Origin: Seminavis robusta
Lineage: Eukaryota; Bacillariophyta; Bacillariophyceae; Naviculales; Naviculaceae
Length of the DNA: 64,000 nt
NCBI GenBank assembly: GCA_903772945.1
Contig: CAICTM010000238.1
Span: 1-64,000 of the forward strand
Direction: 5' to 3'
Part shown: positions 39,334 to 49,146 of the stretch, piece after piece
How positions within the stretch are numbered: the stretch's first letter is position 1
How the letters are laid out: every line of letters starts with the position of its first letter
Notes under the pieces: model-generated
What the model was told of the DNA's origin: nothing
Databases searched by the model: none
What the model saw: only the letters and a program-made list of their open reading frames with translations
Made by a program: the position numbers and the translations under genes

Positions 39334-41637
39334 ATGATCCGAGCATCCAGCAGATGCTCTCCTCTGCACAGAGTGGTGCAAGCATGGCAGAGGAATGGCC
39401 GAGGATCTTGCCTGGCAGCGCCTTCCAGGAAAGATTCTGGAAGCTATGCTGGCCCATCAGCGATAATGCTGCCGATGAGCACGACAGCACCCGATGGAGG
39501 TTCCTTGGGAAATCCAATCTATGATACTCCTCCTCCTCTTTCATTGACCAACAAGTCTACTACTATTACTGGAATAGAACATCATCATTCGTCTGCTGTG
39601 ATTTCCAATCATCATCATCTCAACATGACGAGCAATGTCACGTTGGCGGCGGGATTGTCAAGTCACCACTACGCTGACGAGTCGGTGCTCCAAGCGTTAT
39701 TGTCGTCGGAGGATGCCAATGTCGGCGCCTTTGCACAAGCCCTGCAAGACTTGGTGACGGCTCTACCCGCCGGAACGGCAGCTCGTCGGGCCGAATCCTG
39801 GCTGTCCCAGTTGCACAAGAAGGAGGAGCCATCGTCTCACTATGACAATAATTATTCCAATACTAATAATAATGAATCGCCGTCCATCAAGAGCTGGCGA
39901 CAAGGACACGCCACCACTGCGTCGCATTTGTCAACTAATACTACTGGAGGAAACGACCTGCAAGCTATTCTCCAGTGTCATTTGGTGGTCATTCAGGCAT
40001 GGGCCAATTCCAAGGAAGATCCCCTGTTGACCGTCAAACGAGCCGAGCGGTGGTTGGAACAGGCACATAGAATTGCCTCACAACAGCAACAATCTGCCAT
40101 TATCCAAGAGACCCTGACGGAATGTTACAATGCATACTTGGATCTGTGTTCCAAAGGACAAAAGAGTGACCGAAGAAAACGAAGTCACGGTCGAACATTG
40201 GCCGAAACAACCCAAGATACCTTGGAACGAATGGTGGAAGAGTATCATTGGACCGGTATGGTTCGTCCCAATACGGACACAATCAACTTTGTCATGCGGG
40301 CCATTACCAAGACGAATCAAAACGACATGGCCGAACGGACCGGAGAACTCTTGCGGCGGATGGAAACCTCGGTGGAAGAGAAAGAGCGACTCTGTATTCC
40401 ACCCAATGCCAAGTCGTACTGTCTGTGGCTGACGAGTCTCGCTACAGTGGCACAGATCAAAGCTAGACGATACTTGAAAGAGTACCAACGAAAGGACGCT
40501 CATTTAATAGAAGAAACAGCAGTCCATGGGGACAATAATAACGGGTTGAGAGAGTTGAAAACGATCCTCGATGCCGTCATGTTTCGTACTCGAGGGGACA
40601 TGGCGGGGGCATTGGTGGACGGCAACGATCCCTACAATATCTTACTCCGCGCTTGGTCCAATTTGGCCGGCCTCCATACCAACAAATTCCACGGGCCATT
40701 AGAGGCAGAAAAGGTCTTTCGAACCATGGTGGAATTAAGCAAGGAACGTCCCACCGTGGCGCCCGACGCGACATCGTATCAGATGGTGATTCGAGCGTGG
40801 GCCAAGTCCAAGGATCACCGTGCGGGCGAAAAGGCGCAATGGTGGCTCGAAAAGCAGTGGGCGGACTTTCAACAACAACAAAGTGGCAACGACAACAACA
40901 AAGTAATGCCAACCACCAGGACTTACTTTGAAGCCATTATGGCGTGGACTGCAGCGGGATATTCCTACAAGGCGGATGCACTGTTGATGGAATTGAAACA
41001 ACGTCACAAGGAACAGACCGATCCCATCGCCAAGCAACAGTTAAAACCCACCACCGAGATCTATGGGAGTGTCATTCGCGCATGGCTAAGAACGGCCGAA
41101 TCACATCCGCAGGGGCAGAGCGGACAGATCGGGTCACTCACAATGGCCGTGGATTGGTTGGATCATCTCATCCAAGAAGAAAAGGACGGTGGTGATTTGA
41201 TGGTAACATCCGACTTGTTTCAGGGAGTGTTGAAGGCTGCCACTGCATGTGCCCATGGCAGTCCTCCCGTGGCGGAATTAGCCAAGCTGACACTCGATCT
41301 CTCGCGACGGTCGAGCACTCAAACGCACCCCTACAACTACGCGTATGTGGCGGAGGCAATCATACTGGCACACACGTGGCCAGAAGACGATGCCGTTCGC
41401 ACCCAATTATTGACCAAGGTCGTAAAAGATTGCTGCGACGATGGGCTTGTCAGCAAACGCTTGATTCGCACCTTGTCCAATAGCACAACCTACAGAACAG
41501 GATGGACCAAGTACGAGAGTGCACGCCTCCTGAATGAGCTGTTTCCGGACAGGCCCATGCCGGCGTCTTGGACACGCAATGTACGACAAGAAACTCTACT
41601 ACCAAGAGTCAGAGACTTTGAAAGAAATACCAAGTAA
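39334..41637 (+). CDS. Pentatricopeptide-repeat-like organellar protein
   Basis: Single exon, 767 aa. The N-terminus is Arg/Ser-rich with few acids (MIRASSRCSPLHRVVQAWQR), suggesting mitochondrial import. The body is helical with PPR-type 35-residue units. The clearest are DPYNILLRAWSNLAGL…AEKVFRTM, DATSYQMVIRAWAKSKD…AQWWLEK, TTRTYFEAIMAWTAAGYSYKADALLMEL and TTEIYGSVIRAWLRTAE (about 428-600). Earlier diverged units lie around 210-380. PPR proteins bind organellar RNA and act in its processing or translation. Numerous Trp at the helix turn (RAW) are a feature of this diatom-type subgroup. The target RNA is unknown. Confidence 0.82.
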   Translation: MIRASSRCSPLHRVVQAWQRNGRGSCLAAPSRKDSGSYAGPSAIMLPMSTTAPDGGSLGNPIYDTPPPLSLTNKSTTITGIEHHHSSAVISNHHHLNMTSNVTLAAGLSSHHYADESVLQALLSSEDANVGAFAQALQDLVTALPAGTAARRAESWLSQLHKKEEPSSHYDNNYSNTNNNESPSIKSWRQGHATTASHLSTNTTGGNDLQAILQCHLVVIQAWANSKEDPLLTVKRAERWLEQAHRIASQQQQSAIIQETLTECYNAYLDLCSKGQKSDRRKRSHGRTLAETTQDTLERMVEEYHWTGMVRPNTDTINFVMRAITKTNQNDMAERTGELLRRMETSVEEKERLCIPPNAKSYCLWLTSLATVAQIKARRYLKEYQRKDAHLIEETAVHGDNNNGLRELKTILDAVMFRTRGDMAGALVDGNDPYNILLRAWSNLAGLHTNKFHGPLEAEKVFRTMVELSKERPTVAPDATSYQMVIRAWAKSKDHRAGEKAQWWLEKQWADFQQQQSGNDNNKVMPTTRTYFEAIMAWTAAGYSYKADALLMELKQRHKEQTDPIAKQQLKPTTEIYGSVIRAWLRTAESHPQGQSGQIGSLTMAVDWLDHLIQEEKDGGDLMVTSDLFQGVLKAATACAHGSPPVAELAKLTLDLSRRSSTQTHPYNYAYVAEAIILAHTWPEDDAVRTQLLTKVVKDCCDDGLVSKRLIRTLSNSTTYRTGWTKYESARLLNELFPDRPMPASWTRNVRQETLLPRVRDFERNTK

Positions 41638-41952
41638 ATGGCTGCGGCTTATAGAGTAGGAGTTGTCGCATTCAGTTGGGGTGGCTTTTTGATTATGCTT
41701 GTCAGTTCATGTACATTCGAAATATGCATGGTCGTCATCCAGCATGAAGCAAGAGGCCGTTTCCAAGAATGCGCAGATGTTCTCCTCTCAGTACATGTAT
41801 ATTGTTGAGGAGCCAAAGTGGCTCTGAATTGCTTTCGGCTGTTTTGGCTCTCTTATGCCTCGTCAGGAATTTTGTCTTCCAAAAAGTACAAGGCTAGCAA
41901 CAGAAAGCGTGTGCAAAGTAAGCTATGTTGTCAAAGAGCAAGATGAATCTCA
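41638..41952. other. 3' flank, possible extra exon of the next minus-strand gene
   Basis: On the minus strand the stop of the plastid gene (TAA at 41953-41955) overlaps a GTAATG donor. Downstream, an open stretch ending DKIPDEA-stop is seen near 41855-41920, so a further short exon is possible. Otherwise nothing was recognised. Confidence 0.3.
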
Positions 41953-42765
41953 TTACCTTGACAAATCAATCTCATCATCATACGGCAACGTACCTCCAAA
42001 AATAGCACCAAAAAACACCAAAGGAGCGCTTGCAGATTGTGGAAGAACTGCAAACGCCGCCGCAGCGGCTGTTGCTTGAAGTCCTGTGTCAAGGTTCAGT
42101 TTGTTGACTTTGTCCAGAATGGCCCTGGCGAGATTAGGGTCGTCGACGTCCTGGATAACTCCGTCGATCTCCCACCGTCCCGTCTGGGCAAGATTTCATA
42201 ATCCTTGATCGGCCGACTCTTTTAACCCCACAGTGAAAAAGAGTGGCAGCCAAGACATGAAGCGGAAGACGTGACCTTGAAAGTCGCCCTGATCTGCAAT
42301 AAGAGCGGCCCAAACCACGTACACTGCAGTGACAATTGCAAAAATTTTGCCCGCCTGTCTGCGCCTCTCGCGTTCATCCATGCCAATGTTCATGAGCTTT
42401 TCAGAAAATAGTTTCCTCTCTTGGGCAATTTGCTCGGGAGTGGATGTTTTGCTCGTGTCGGCATCAAGGGGAATGAAATAGGACATTGATTTGCCCGTCT
42501 CGTGTAGAACAAAGAAATTTTGCATAAACGAGAATAGCCCATCGTTTCGGAAGGGCTCCTGCTTGGTTGTGGAAACATCGTCTTGTTGTTGTGCAGTAGT
42601 CCCCACATCATTCGCCACTTCGTCGGTTGGTTTGTCGAGATCCATTGAGAATACTTTCGTCCTCTCGACAGGAAGTCCCAAGGATATCGAAACAGGGCTT
42701 CTTCCGACAAAAGCGTCGCATGGCACCGACAGCGCCGCTGCTAGGACCAGCCTCGAAAGCTTCAT
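41953..42765 (-). CDS. Plastid-targeted membrane protein of unknown function
   Basis: Minus exons are 42765-42232 and 42183-41953, joined by a 48-nt GT-AG intron; product 254 aa. The start at 42765 gives a signal peptide (MKLSRLVLAAALSVPCDA) with the diatom plastid-import motif around FVGRSP (ASAFAP-type, Phe at +1). A transit-like Ser/Thr stretch follows. The mature part has KIFAIVTAVYVVWAALIAD and FMSWLPLFFT helices. After splicing it has TGRWEIDGVIQDVDDPNLA and a last hydrophobic pair (LVFFGAIFGGTLPYDD). Without the splice the frame stops after ESADQGL. Continued coding after that stop in the same register supports the tiny intron. Homologues are probably confined to algae with red-type plastids (inference). 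Confidence 0.7.
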
Positions 42766-43498
42766 CCCAACTCTTGAACTTGATGAATGATTGCAGAGAG
42801 AAATACTTGTTCTGGCTAACAAGAAGGATGACTCACTGGGAGTCACCAAGGCGACTGCATCGTTGACACCCTTTCCTTTCCGAGCAAGTGGATGACGTGG
42901 GATACTGCCGTACCGGTGGGTTGTCGGGTTGTCTGAGTTGCTTCCGACAATGCACGAATGAAAGCAAAGCTCACAAAGCAAGGACGTCAAAGACTAACCA
43001 AAGTTTCGTGCGCCGCACTGTACCGGTACCCTAAACTTCTCCAGCTTCCACTGCTCGGCTTCGATGATACGTATGGCACCCTTGTCGGAGAAAAACTACT
43101 GTTGCCTACGCTGCGATGACAATTTCGTTTTCTATTCCGTACGCTTGCCCCATTCTGGAAAGTGCGACGTTTTTGTTGGGAGCTACAAGTAGAGACAAAG
43201 CCTAGCTAGAGACTGGGGATCTTTGGGTGCTTCAACGTTTCCTACTCCTTGGCATTTTTCTCTCGAAATTGAGTGGATCAGGCGCTGTACTGTGTACCTG
43301 TCCAGAAGAAGAGAAGTGAGCACAGAAACAAACATACGTAGCAAAGACTAGAACTAAGGAATGAATCTATCTTAATGGCGCTTATAATAGCGCCGTGGTC
43401 TTTTGTTGCCAGCATTGACTTCACAGGGAAAATGAAGATCTGTCAAATGCCCCGTTGAAACCTAACGGTATCCAGCAGATGGCAGTTCGCAAGTCTCT
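42766..43498. other. Intergenic, nothing recognised
   Basis: 5' flank of the plastid gene and 3' flank of the EamA gene, both minus. The frame is open from 42765 to 42990 but without a targeting-like start. GGCGCTTATAATAGCGCC (43378-43395) is a small inverted repeat. Confidence 0.45.
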
Positions 43499-43975
43499 TT
43501 ATTCCTCCTTCAGTATTTTGACAGCGGCTTTTGGCTCATAAGAAAACGCCAAGATTGACAAGAGGGCAAACCCAAGACCAACGACCTTGTTTGGTTTCAG
43601 CTCTTCGCCAAAGAATGCAACAGATCCCACAAAGGCGACGGCCGGGTAAAACGCTGTGAGAGCTGACACGGTGCCCAAAGCTGCGCCGTTCTTGATGGCG
43701 GTAGTCTTGAGCAACCCCCCGATAAAGGCGCATACACCAGCAGTCATACATGTAGCAACCAAAGCGGAAGAAGATGAGAATCCCTTGCTGTGCAGAATGG
43801 CCCCACCAGAAGCATTGAATGCCACTCCCAAGAAACATAGGGTTGTCACGATGGTTTTGATCAGTTGTACTTCGTGGGCGGCAAGTCCTGTGGTTCCCAC
43901 CTTGACCAGAACTTCTGATCCGCCATAGCACAGAGCCGACAAAAGAGGTAGACCGATACCGTTCGTGGTGGTCAT
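43499..43975 (-). CDS. Half-size EamA/DMT-superfamily transporter
   Basis: Single exon, 158 aa from the ATG at 43975. An upstream extension to 44098 is Gln/Asn/Ser-rich and leader-like. About five hydrophobic helices: LPLLSALCYGGSEVLVKVG, IVTTLCFLGVAFN, ALVATCMTAGVCAFIGGLL, LTAFYPAVAFVGSVAFFGE and KVVGLGFALLSILAFSY. The AL.T.SAL.AFYP..A.VG...FGE…PNKVVG..L pattern is one EamA repeat. Most EamA transporters have two repeats (10 helices). A single repeat implies a homo- or heterodimer, like small multidrug-resistance-type members. The substrate is unknown. Confidence 0.75.
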   Translation of the reverse strand: MTTTNGIGLPLLSALCYGGSEVLVKVGTTGLAAHEVQLIKTIVTTLCFLGVAFNASGGAILHSKGFSSSSALVATCMTAGVCAFIGGLLKTTAIKNGAALGTVSALTAFYPAVAFVGSVAFFGEELKPNKVVGLGFALLSILAFSYEPKAAVKILKEE

Positions 43976-44468
43976 TTCGTTGCTGTTCGTTTCGATGTTG
44001 CTGGTGTTGGGTTGTTTGTTGTTTTGAGACGAAAGGGGAGAAGCCTTTTGATGTCTGTCTCGAAGAAGCGGGAAAGGCGAAAGATTGCAGCGTGTCAATT
44101 TGCGGAAGCAAGAACCTCCACCCTAAAATGGATACTTAAAGCACGATTCGATTCGATTCACCGTGTCGGCCAATCCTTTGCGTTCTCGCCGCGCTCCATC
44201 AAAGGAGCTGTTTTAACTTAAAGGTTTGTTTCGCGGTCAGAGTTTATTGTTTCTGTTGTGGCTTCTCTCTCCGCACCGTACTAGTATGCATACACGCAGT
44301 AAGGACCAGCTGGAGAGACTTGTGCAGTGTGTCAAGCCTACTATCTTTCGAGGTTATTTGTCTATTGAGTATAGTTCATGTCGGATCCAATCCGCCTAAT
44401 TCGTTTCTCAGCATCCTCTGTTCCGGTCCATGACAACTCACAATATCGTTTGGGGGGACAGAGGAAAT
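43976..44468. other. Intergenic, nothing recognised
   Basis: Promoter side of the EamA gene and 3' flank of the EF-hand gene. No motif-bearing ORF. Confidence 0.5.
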
Positions 44469-44966
44469 CTAACTTTCCACGACGACAATCACTTCGACTC
44501 CAGATGCCTCCAGAATGATGGGGATCATGAAGTTGGCGAATTGCTCAAACGTCACCTTCCCGCCCAATGCCGTGACGACTTCCTCCTGCTTTTCATCACT
44601 TGGAGCGTCCACTCCGGCCAGTTCGTGCAGTTTGACGAGGACGTTCTTGATTTCGGCGGATTCCAGTTCTCCGGATCCGTCCTTGTCGGCCTGTTCAAAG
44701 AGGATCACCACGGTCGCCATGACCTTCATACTTGCCACGATGAACATGAGCTCTTTCAAAGTCAATGCACCCTTGTTCTCCGTGGGCAACGCATCCAGAC
44801 GCTTCTGAATGTCCTCCTTCTTGGGTGGTTCAAATCCTTCTTTTTCAGCAACATTCGTCATGACCGCCTCTATTTCGCCTGCGTCAATCGTACCGCTCTT
44901 GTCGGCGTCGGCTGCTTCAAACGCTTCGGCGATCATTGCTTTGGCTTCTTCGGATAGGATACCCAT
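44469..44966 (-). CDS. EF-hand calcium-binding protein (calmodulin-like)
   Basis: Single exon, 165 aa. Two canonical 12-residue EF loops are DADKSGTIDAGE (20-31) and DKDGSGELESAE (94-105), each flanked by amphipathic helices. The partner positions (LPTENKGALTLKE about 60-72; LGGKVTFEQF near 140) look like degenerate loops. The arrangement is thus four EF-hands with only the first and third active. No targeting peptide. Likely a cytosolic calcium sensor or buffer. The C-terminus ends in a short hydrophobic VEVIVVVES. Confidence 0.88.
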   Translation of the reverse strand: MGILSEEAKAMIAEAFEAADADKSGTIDAGEIEAVMTNVAEKEGFEPPKKEDIQKRLDALPTENKGALTLKELMFIVASMKVMATVVILFEQADKDGSGELESAEIKNVLVKLHELAGVDAPSDEKQEEVVTALGGKVTFEQFANFMIPIILEASGVEVIVVVES

Positions 44967-45519
44967 GATGAATTGATGATGTACCGGTAGCTAGCTGGAG
45001 TGGAAGAGAGATTTGCTTTTGTTTTGTTTTGTTTTGTTTTGTGTTTTGCTTCGCAGGTTTTATGGATCCACCCTGGCCGATCCAACACAACGATGAGGAC
45101 CGTGCCGGGCATTGGATCTTTCTGAAGACCAGCGAGCGAGATGGCACCCCCCATACCCAGCATGATGATGCGATGACGGAGCAAGGAGAAGCTTCACTCA
45201 ACAAGAATATTGATCCCGTCAATGCAAGAAGGTGATGATGCAGTTGCTAGCTACCTGGTATTTGCTACCTATTTAGATATGATTCCTCTGTGTGTTCTAC
45301 ATGTGCAGCATCGTTCTTGCTGGTTTTGTCAGTGCCGCTGGTCTCCACGCCCAAAATCCACGGTGTGGAAAGCTACGTCACAAAACCCGAATGAAATTCA
45401 AAACAGGTTCGCGAGCGCCAAGACTGTCACCTCAATCCTGCCAATTCAAATTCTTGCTTCACCGCAATGACAAGAGTTAGATCGTTTTAGATCAGATGTA
45501 TGTTGTTGAAAAAGCAACC
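44967..45519. other. Divergent promoter region with TTTTG tract
   Basis: Separates the EF-hand gene (minus) from the CotH gene (plus). (TTTTG)n, about five units, lies at 45016-45048. Overlapping plus ORFs (45029-45235, 45210-45470) have no motif. Confidence 0.5.
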
Positions 45520-48057
45520 ATGACTACTACTACGACGGCTTTGAATACGAATATGAATCGTCTCCTTGCGCTTGTGTCCATCTGGTTGTCTGCAGCAACA
45601 ACAACAGTCCAGGGAGAGTTGGTGATTAGTGAAGTTGCACCCAGAGGCAGTTCCAATGCTTGCGATGGAGACGACTGGGTGGAATTGTGGAACAATGGTG
45701 ATGAGGCAATTCTCATGACTGGTTGGATGATTGCCGATGACAGGGGTTGGACGACTCCTGATTCCGAGCGCTTTGAATTCCCAGATGGCTTTGAAATTGG
45801 AGCCGATGAATATCTGTTAATGTGCACTGGCGGTGATACTATGAATCTTGTCACACCCATGAACGCCAATTTCACCTCGTTTGTGGGGCCAACCTTTGGA
45901 ATTGGAGCAGAGGATTCTTTGAATCTAGTGCGCCCCGATGGATCCTTTACTGTTTTGGGACCGTTTCCAGAACCCCAGAGTGGCAGTATCAAAGACATTA
46001 CATTCGCATTGGACCCCTCCACAGGAGAATACAACTTTACTTCTACGCCAACACCCGGTGAGCCAAACATTATTACTCGAGTTCCTACAGAGGCAGAATT
46101 AATCGAGGAACAGAAAGTACAATTGGCTGCTCAAAATGATGCAGGAATTGAGTTTTTCAATTTTAATCGACAAGGGTTGCCCGTGGAAGATGGATTTGAT
46201 GCCATTGTGGAACTCAAAATCACCATGGCAAATTCTGATTTTGATTTACTCATGAGCAATCCACAACACCAAACATACTTTGATTTTCAATCAGCCAGTG
46301 TAGTGACAGAAGATGGGGTTGAATTGTTGGTTCTGGATGATCCTGGAAGGATCCGAACAAGGGGAGACGAAGCAACCTTCATGGCCAGTTGCTTGGGTTC
46401 TCCCTTGCCGTTTCGCCTGGATTTTGATGATGTCAACAAGACACAAACGCTCTTTGGAGTCCAACAAATATATCTAAGGCATCCGCTCTTTGATGCCTCT
46501 TATATGCGAGAATGGGCCTATCCACGAATGTTGGCTCGCTTTGGAATGCCTCATGCTCGGACCCGCATGGTGCACTTTTACATCAATGAAAAACTGATTG
46601 GATTCTACACGCTGATGGAAATCCCAGAGCAAGAATACGTCTTTGCCAGAAATTTCCCAAATTACAACCCCAAGAACTTTGCTCTCTTCCAAATCGATCC
46701 CTTGACAGAAGGGTGTGGACAGTACTCCCAGGCGGAACTCCAAAGTGGTCGGGACCGAGTGGATGATTCCAGCACTCCTCCCTATTCCTTTGAGCGTGGT
46801 ACACATGTGCGGCCAATTCAAGAGCTAGGTGCAGACATGTTTAAGGAGTGTCAAGCAGCGTTTGCTGACTACAAAGCCAATACACTGATGGAGGATGTTG
46901 TGCTGGCATATGTACGCCATGATGAAGTTTGCTCCGACACGTTTCTAGACGAAGGATTGGTGGACCAGGAATTGGGCTCTGACAATTGGGACAATGAAAT
47001 CAAAAACTTTATTCGTGATTTCATGTCATTCCAGCCATGTGACCCCGATTGTACCAATTCAGATCTGGCGAAGCAAGTGGACATTCAGAACTTTCTCAAG
47101 ATGTTTGCTTTCTATGCTGTCACTCTAACTATCGACTCTCCCCTCTCTGAAGTCAACAATTACCACTTGGCACAAGAAGAAAGCAAGGAAGAGAAGTGGA
47201 AACTTGTGGCCTATGACTTTAGCAAGCCTGGTTCTCCTTCGTGCAATACTAAAGTTTGTGAAGAACGATTGATTCACTGGTCTCTTGTACGCCCTACCTG
47301 CCTCTCATTGGAAGAAAATGTGTTGGTGGGACCTCTACTTTTGAATGTCACTGCCAGTACCGAGTACTTGGGTTATGTTCGGGAGTTCCTGGATACAGTC
47401 TTCGCCAACGCCACTTTCCTGGAACAGATCCAGAGCCATGCCAGTGAAATTCAGGATGCAGTAGAGTCATCATTCGGTGGAAGTGCTGGATCCTTTGCCA
47501 ATGAGCTGTCCCCTGATGCAACCTCTTGGGATGCTGGTGGCTTCCCATTACTGCCAACCATGAAAGCTCGGGCAGAAGATGTTGAAAAGCAGCTGGCAGC
47601 AATAGATGATGGAAGCATTGCACGAGGGCCTCATCAAGGCAAAGAGAATGAACCTTGGGAATCCTGTGGGGATTGGCAACTCTCGGAACCAGACACATCC
47701 GCTTGTGAGGGGGGGTGTAAGTACGATGGTTGCAACATGCCAGGTTGGACTGTGGAATGTTTTTGTGAGGAGGCTACTGGTGTGTGCTACCGTGGGGACG
47801 AAGATCTTTCCTGTGATGGTATTGTGGATGGAGAACGGTACACCGGTATGGAAGATGGCACTTTTTGCAAGCTGGCTGGGGGGGTAACAGTCAAGGCTTC
47901 TGCTTGCCTGGAACCTGGTGCGGTTGCTGTGTCCAACGATGGAGGAGACTCGCCTTCTTCATCCGGGAGCAGCAGATGGTCAACAGCAGCTGGCGCTTGG
48001 CCGGTTGCCGAATTATTATTTGTTTGCGTTCTGGTTCTTTCTCGGTCTTCTTGGTAA
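45520..48057 (+). CDS. Secreted lamin-tail / CotH-kinase-like protein, C-terminally anchored
   Basis: Single exon; 845 aa from the ATG at 45520 (AACCATGAC context; an ATG at 45496 is also in frame). A signal peptide (NRLLALVSIWLSAATTTVQG) is followed by a lamin-tail domain: LVISEVAPRGSSN, DDWVELWNNGDEA, LTGWMIADD-like MTGWMIADD, DEYLLMC. The spore-coat CotH-type kinase fold follows: RIRTRGDEATF, PFRLDFDD, YLRHPLFDASYMREW, ARTRMVHFYINEKLIGFYTL, VAYDFSKPGSP. Near the C-terminus lies a small Cys-rich, EGF-like module (about 735-800: CGDWQLSEPDTSACEGGC…). A Ser linker and terminal hydrophobic stretch (VAELLFVCVLVL) fit a GPI anchor. CotH proteins phosphorylate secreted proteins in Bacillus; the substrate here is unknown. 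Confidence 0.85.
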   Translation: MTTTTTALNTNMNRLLALVSIWLSAATTTVQGELVISEVAPRGSSNACDGDDWVELWNNGDEAILMTGWMIADDRGWTTPDSERFEFPDGFEIGADEYLLMCTGGDTMNLVTPMNANFTSFVGPTFGIGAEDSLNLVRPDGSFTVLGPFPEPQSGSIKDITFALDPSTGEYNFTSTPTPGEPNIITRVPTEAELIEEQKVQLAAQNDAGIEFFNFNRQGLPVEDGFDAIVELKITMANSDFDLLMSNPQHQTYFDFQSASVVTEDGVELLVLDDPGRIRTRGDEATFMASCLGSPLPFRLDFDDVNKTQTLFGVQQIYLRHPLFDASYMREWAYPRMLARFGMPHARTRMVHFYINEKLIGFYTLMEIPEQEYVFARNFPNYNPKNFALFQIDPLTEGCGQYSQAELQSGRDRVDDSSTPPYSFERGTHVRPIQELGADMFKECQAAFADYKANTLMEDVVLAYVRHDEVCSDTFLDEGLVDQELGSDNWDNEIKNFIRDFMSFQPCDPDCTNSDLAKQVDIQNFLKMFAFYAVTLTIDSPLSEVNNYHLAQEESKEEKWKLVAYDFSKPGSPSCNTKVCEERLIHWSLVRPTCLSLEENVLVGPLLLNVTASTEYLGYVREFLDTVFANATFLEQIQSHASEIQDAVESSFGGSAGSFANELSPDATSWDAGGFPLLPTMKARAEDVEKQLAAIDDGSIARGPHQGKENEPWESCGDWQLSEPDTSACEGGCKYDGCNMPGWTVECFCEEATGVCYRGDEDLSCDGIVDGERYTGMEDGTFCKLAGGVTVKASACLEPGAVAVSNDGGDSPSSSGSSRWSTAAGAWPVAELLFVCVLVLSRSSW

Positions 48058-49146
48058 TCCCGATATTAATAGCTCGTGCCAGTACACGTGTTGAAACTTG
48101 ATCTCTTCCAATCCCATAATGCCTGTTGTAATTCAAGGGATGAGAAAGTTTGCCACTTGCACCAAGAGTCCTACTCCATCATCCAGGATCTGCAAAAGTG
48201 CTCCGAGTAAATTTTATTGATCTCAAAAGCTATCTCAAATAAATGTCTTTACTCCGTCTTTGCGCGTGGCCGATCGCGGTACTGTACAGCTTCTTTTCCC
48301 CAAACACACTTTAGACTACTTCTTCTGCTTCTTCTGTTGTATGTCTGCATTGAAAAACCAATGCATCGACAATGCGAACAGGTGGCTTAAAAGGGCACTG
48401 GAAAGTCAAACGTTTGAGTTTCCTCTTGATTTCCTCTGGGACTTCACACTTCAGGAAAGGGTATATAATTCAATGGATATCACAAGCGTTTACCTCATCT
48501 TTTCTTCTTTTTGCGACATCACATTGACCGGGTCGAAGTGCAGACGCCAGCACCAGATGGAGGCAGATGCTTAAAAAGATCCATTGATCGAACTCGATCT
48601 GCTTCAGTTCGCTGAGGTCGCGTGCCGACGACGATAAACATTCAGAAAGAGGAATCTGCAATGAGCATTTCATTCTATCACGTTTAAAGAATATTCGCCC
48701 CCACGGGTGCATAAGTGTGGCTAGCACCTAGCACAGTCCACATTCCAAAAGCACAGCATTATTAATAGCTAACTGAGCACTTGTACTACTAGTACCGGTA
48801 TTATTAATAATAAATAGCACAAAACACAAAAATGCATACTGATGAGTACACCTGAGAGCTTCCTTGAGTACGTACTCTGAGCTACTCAAGAGTACTGAAG
48901 ACAGTGGCATGTGGCATCTCAAGAAAAGAAGGCAAAGCATTTAGAATTTGCTCCTTGTAAGTAACTGTACATCTCTGGGTTTTTCTGGGTTGCGAAAAAA
49001 AGGAAAACAGAGTTTGGGGAGGAAATCCGAAGACTCCGAAGTTTGAAGGATGAACCTCCTCCGTGATCCCCTGTCTTTTACCTTCGACTGCACGTGCCAC
49101 AAAACCACAATCCTCCCCAATAAAACTCTCCTTCGTGCTCTGTGCA
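48058..49146. other. Intergenic, no gene supported
   Basis: Candidate ORFs at 48260-48574 plus and 48470-48727 minus overlap each other and show no motif. An ATTATTAATAATAAAT tract lies near 48800. A minus ORF at 48882-49184 reads fairly protein-like but overlaps the start of the LRR gene. Confidence 0.4.
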
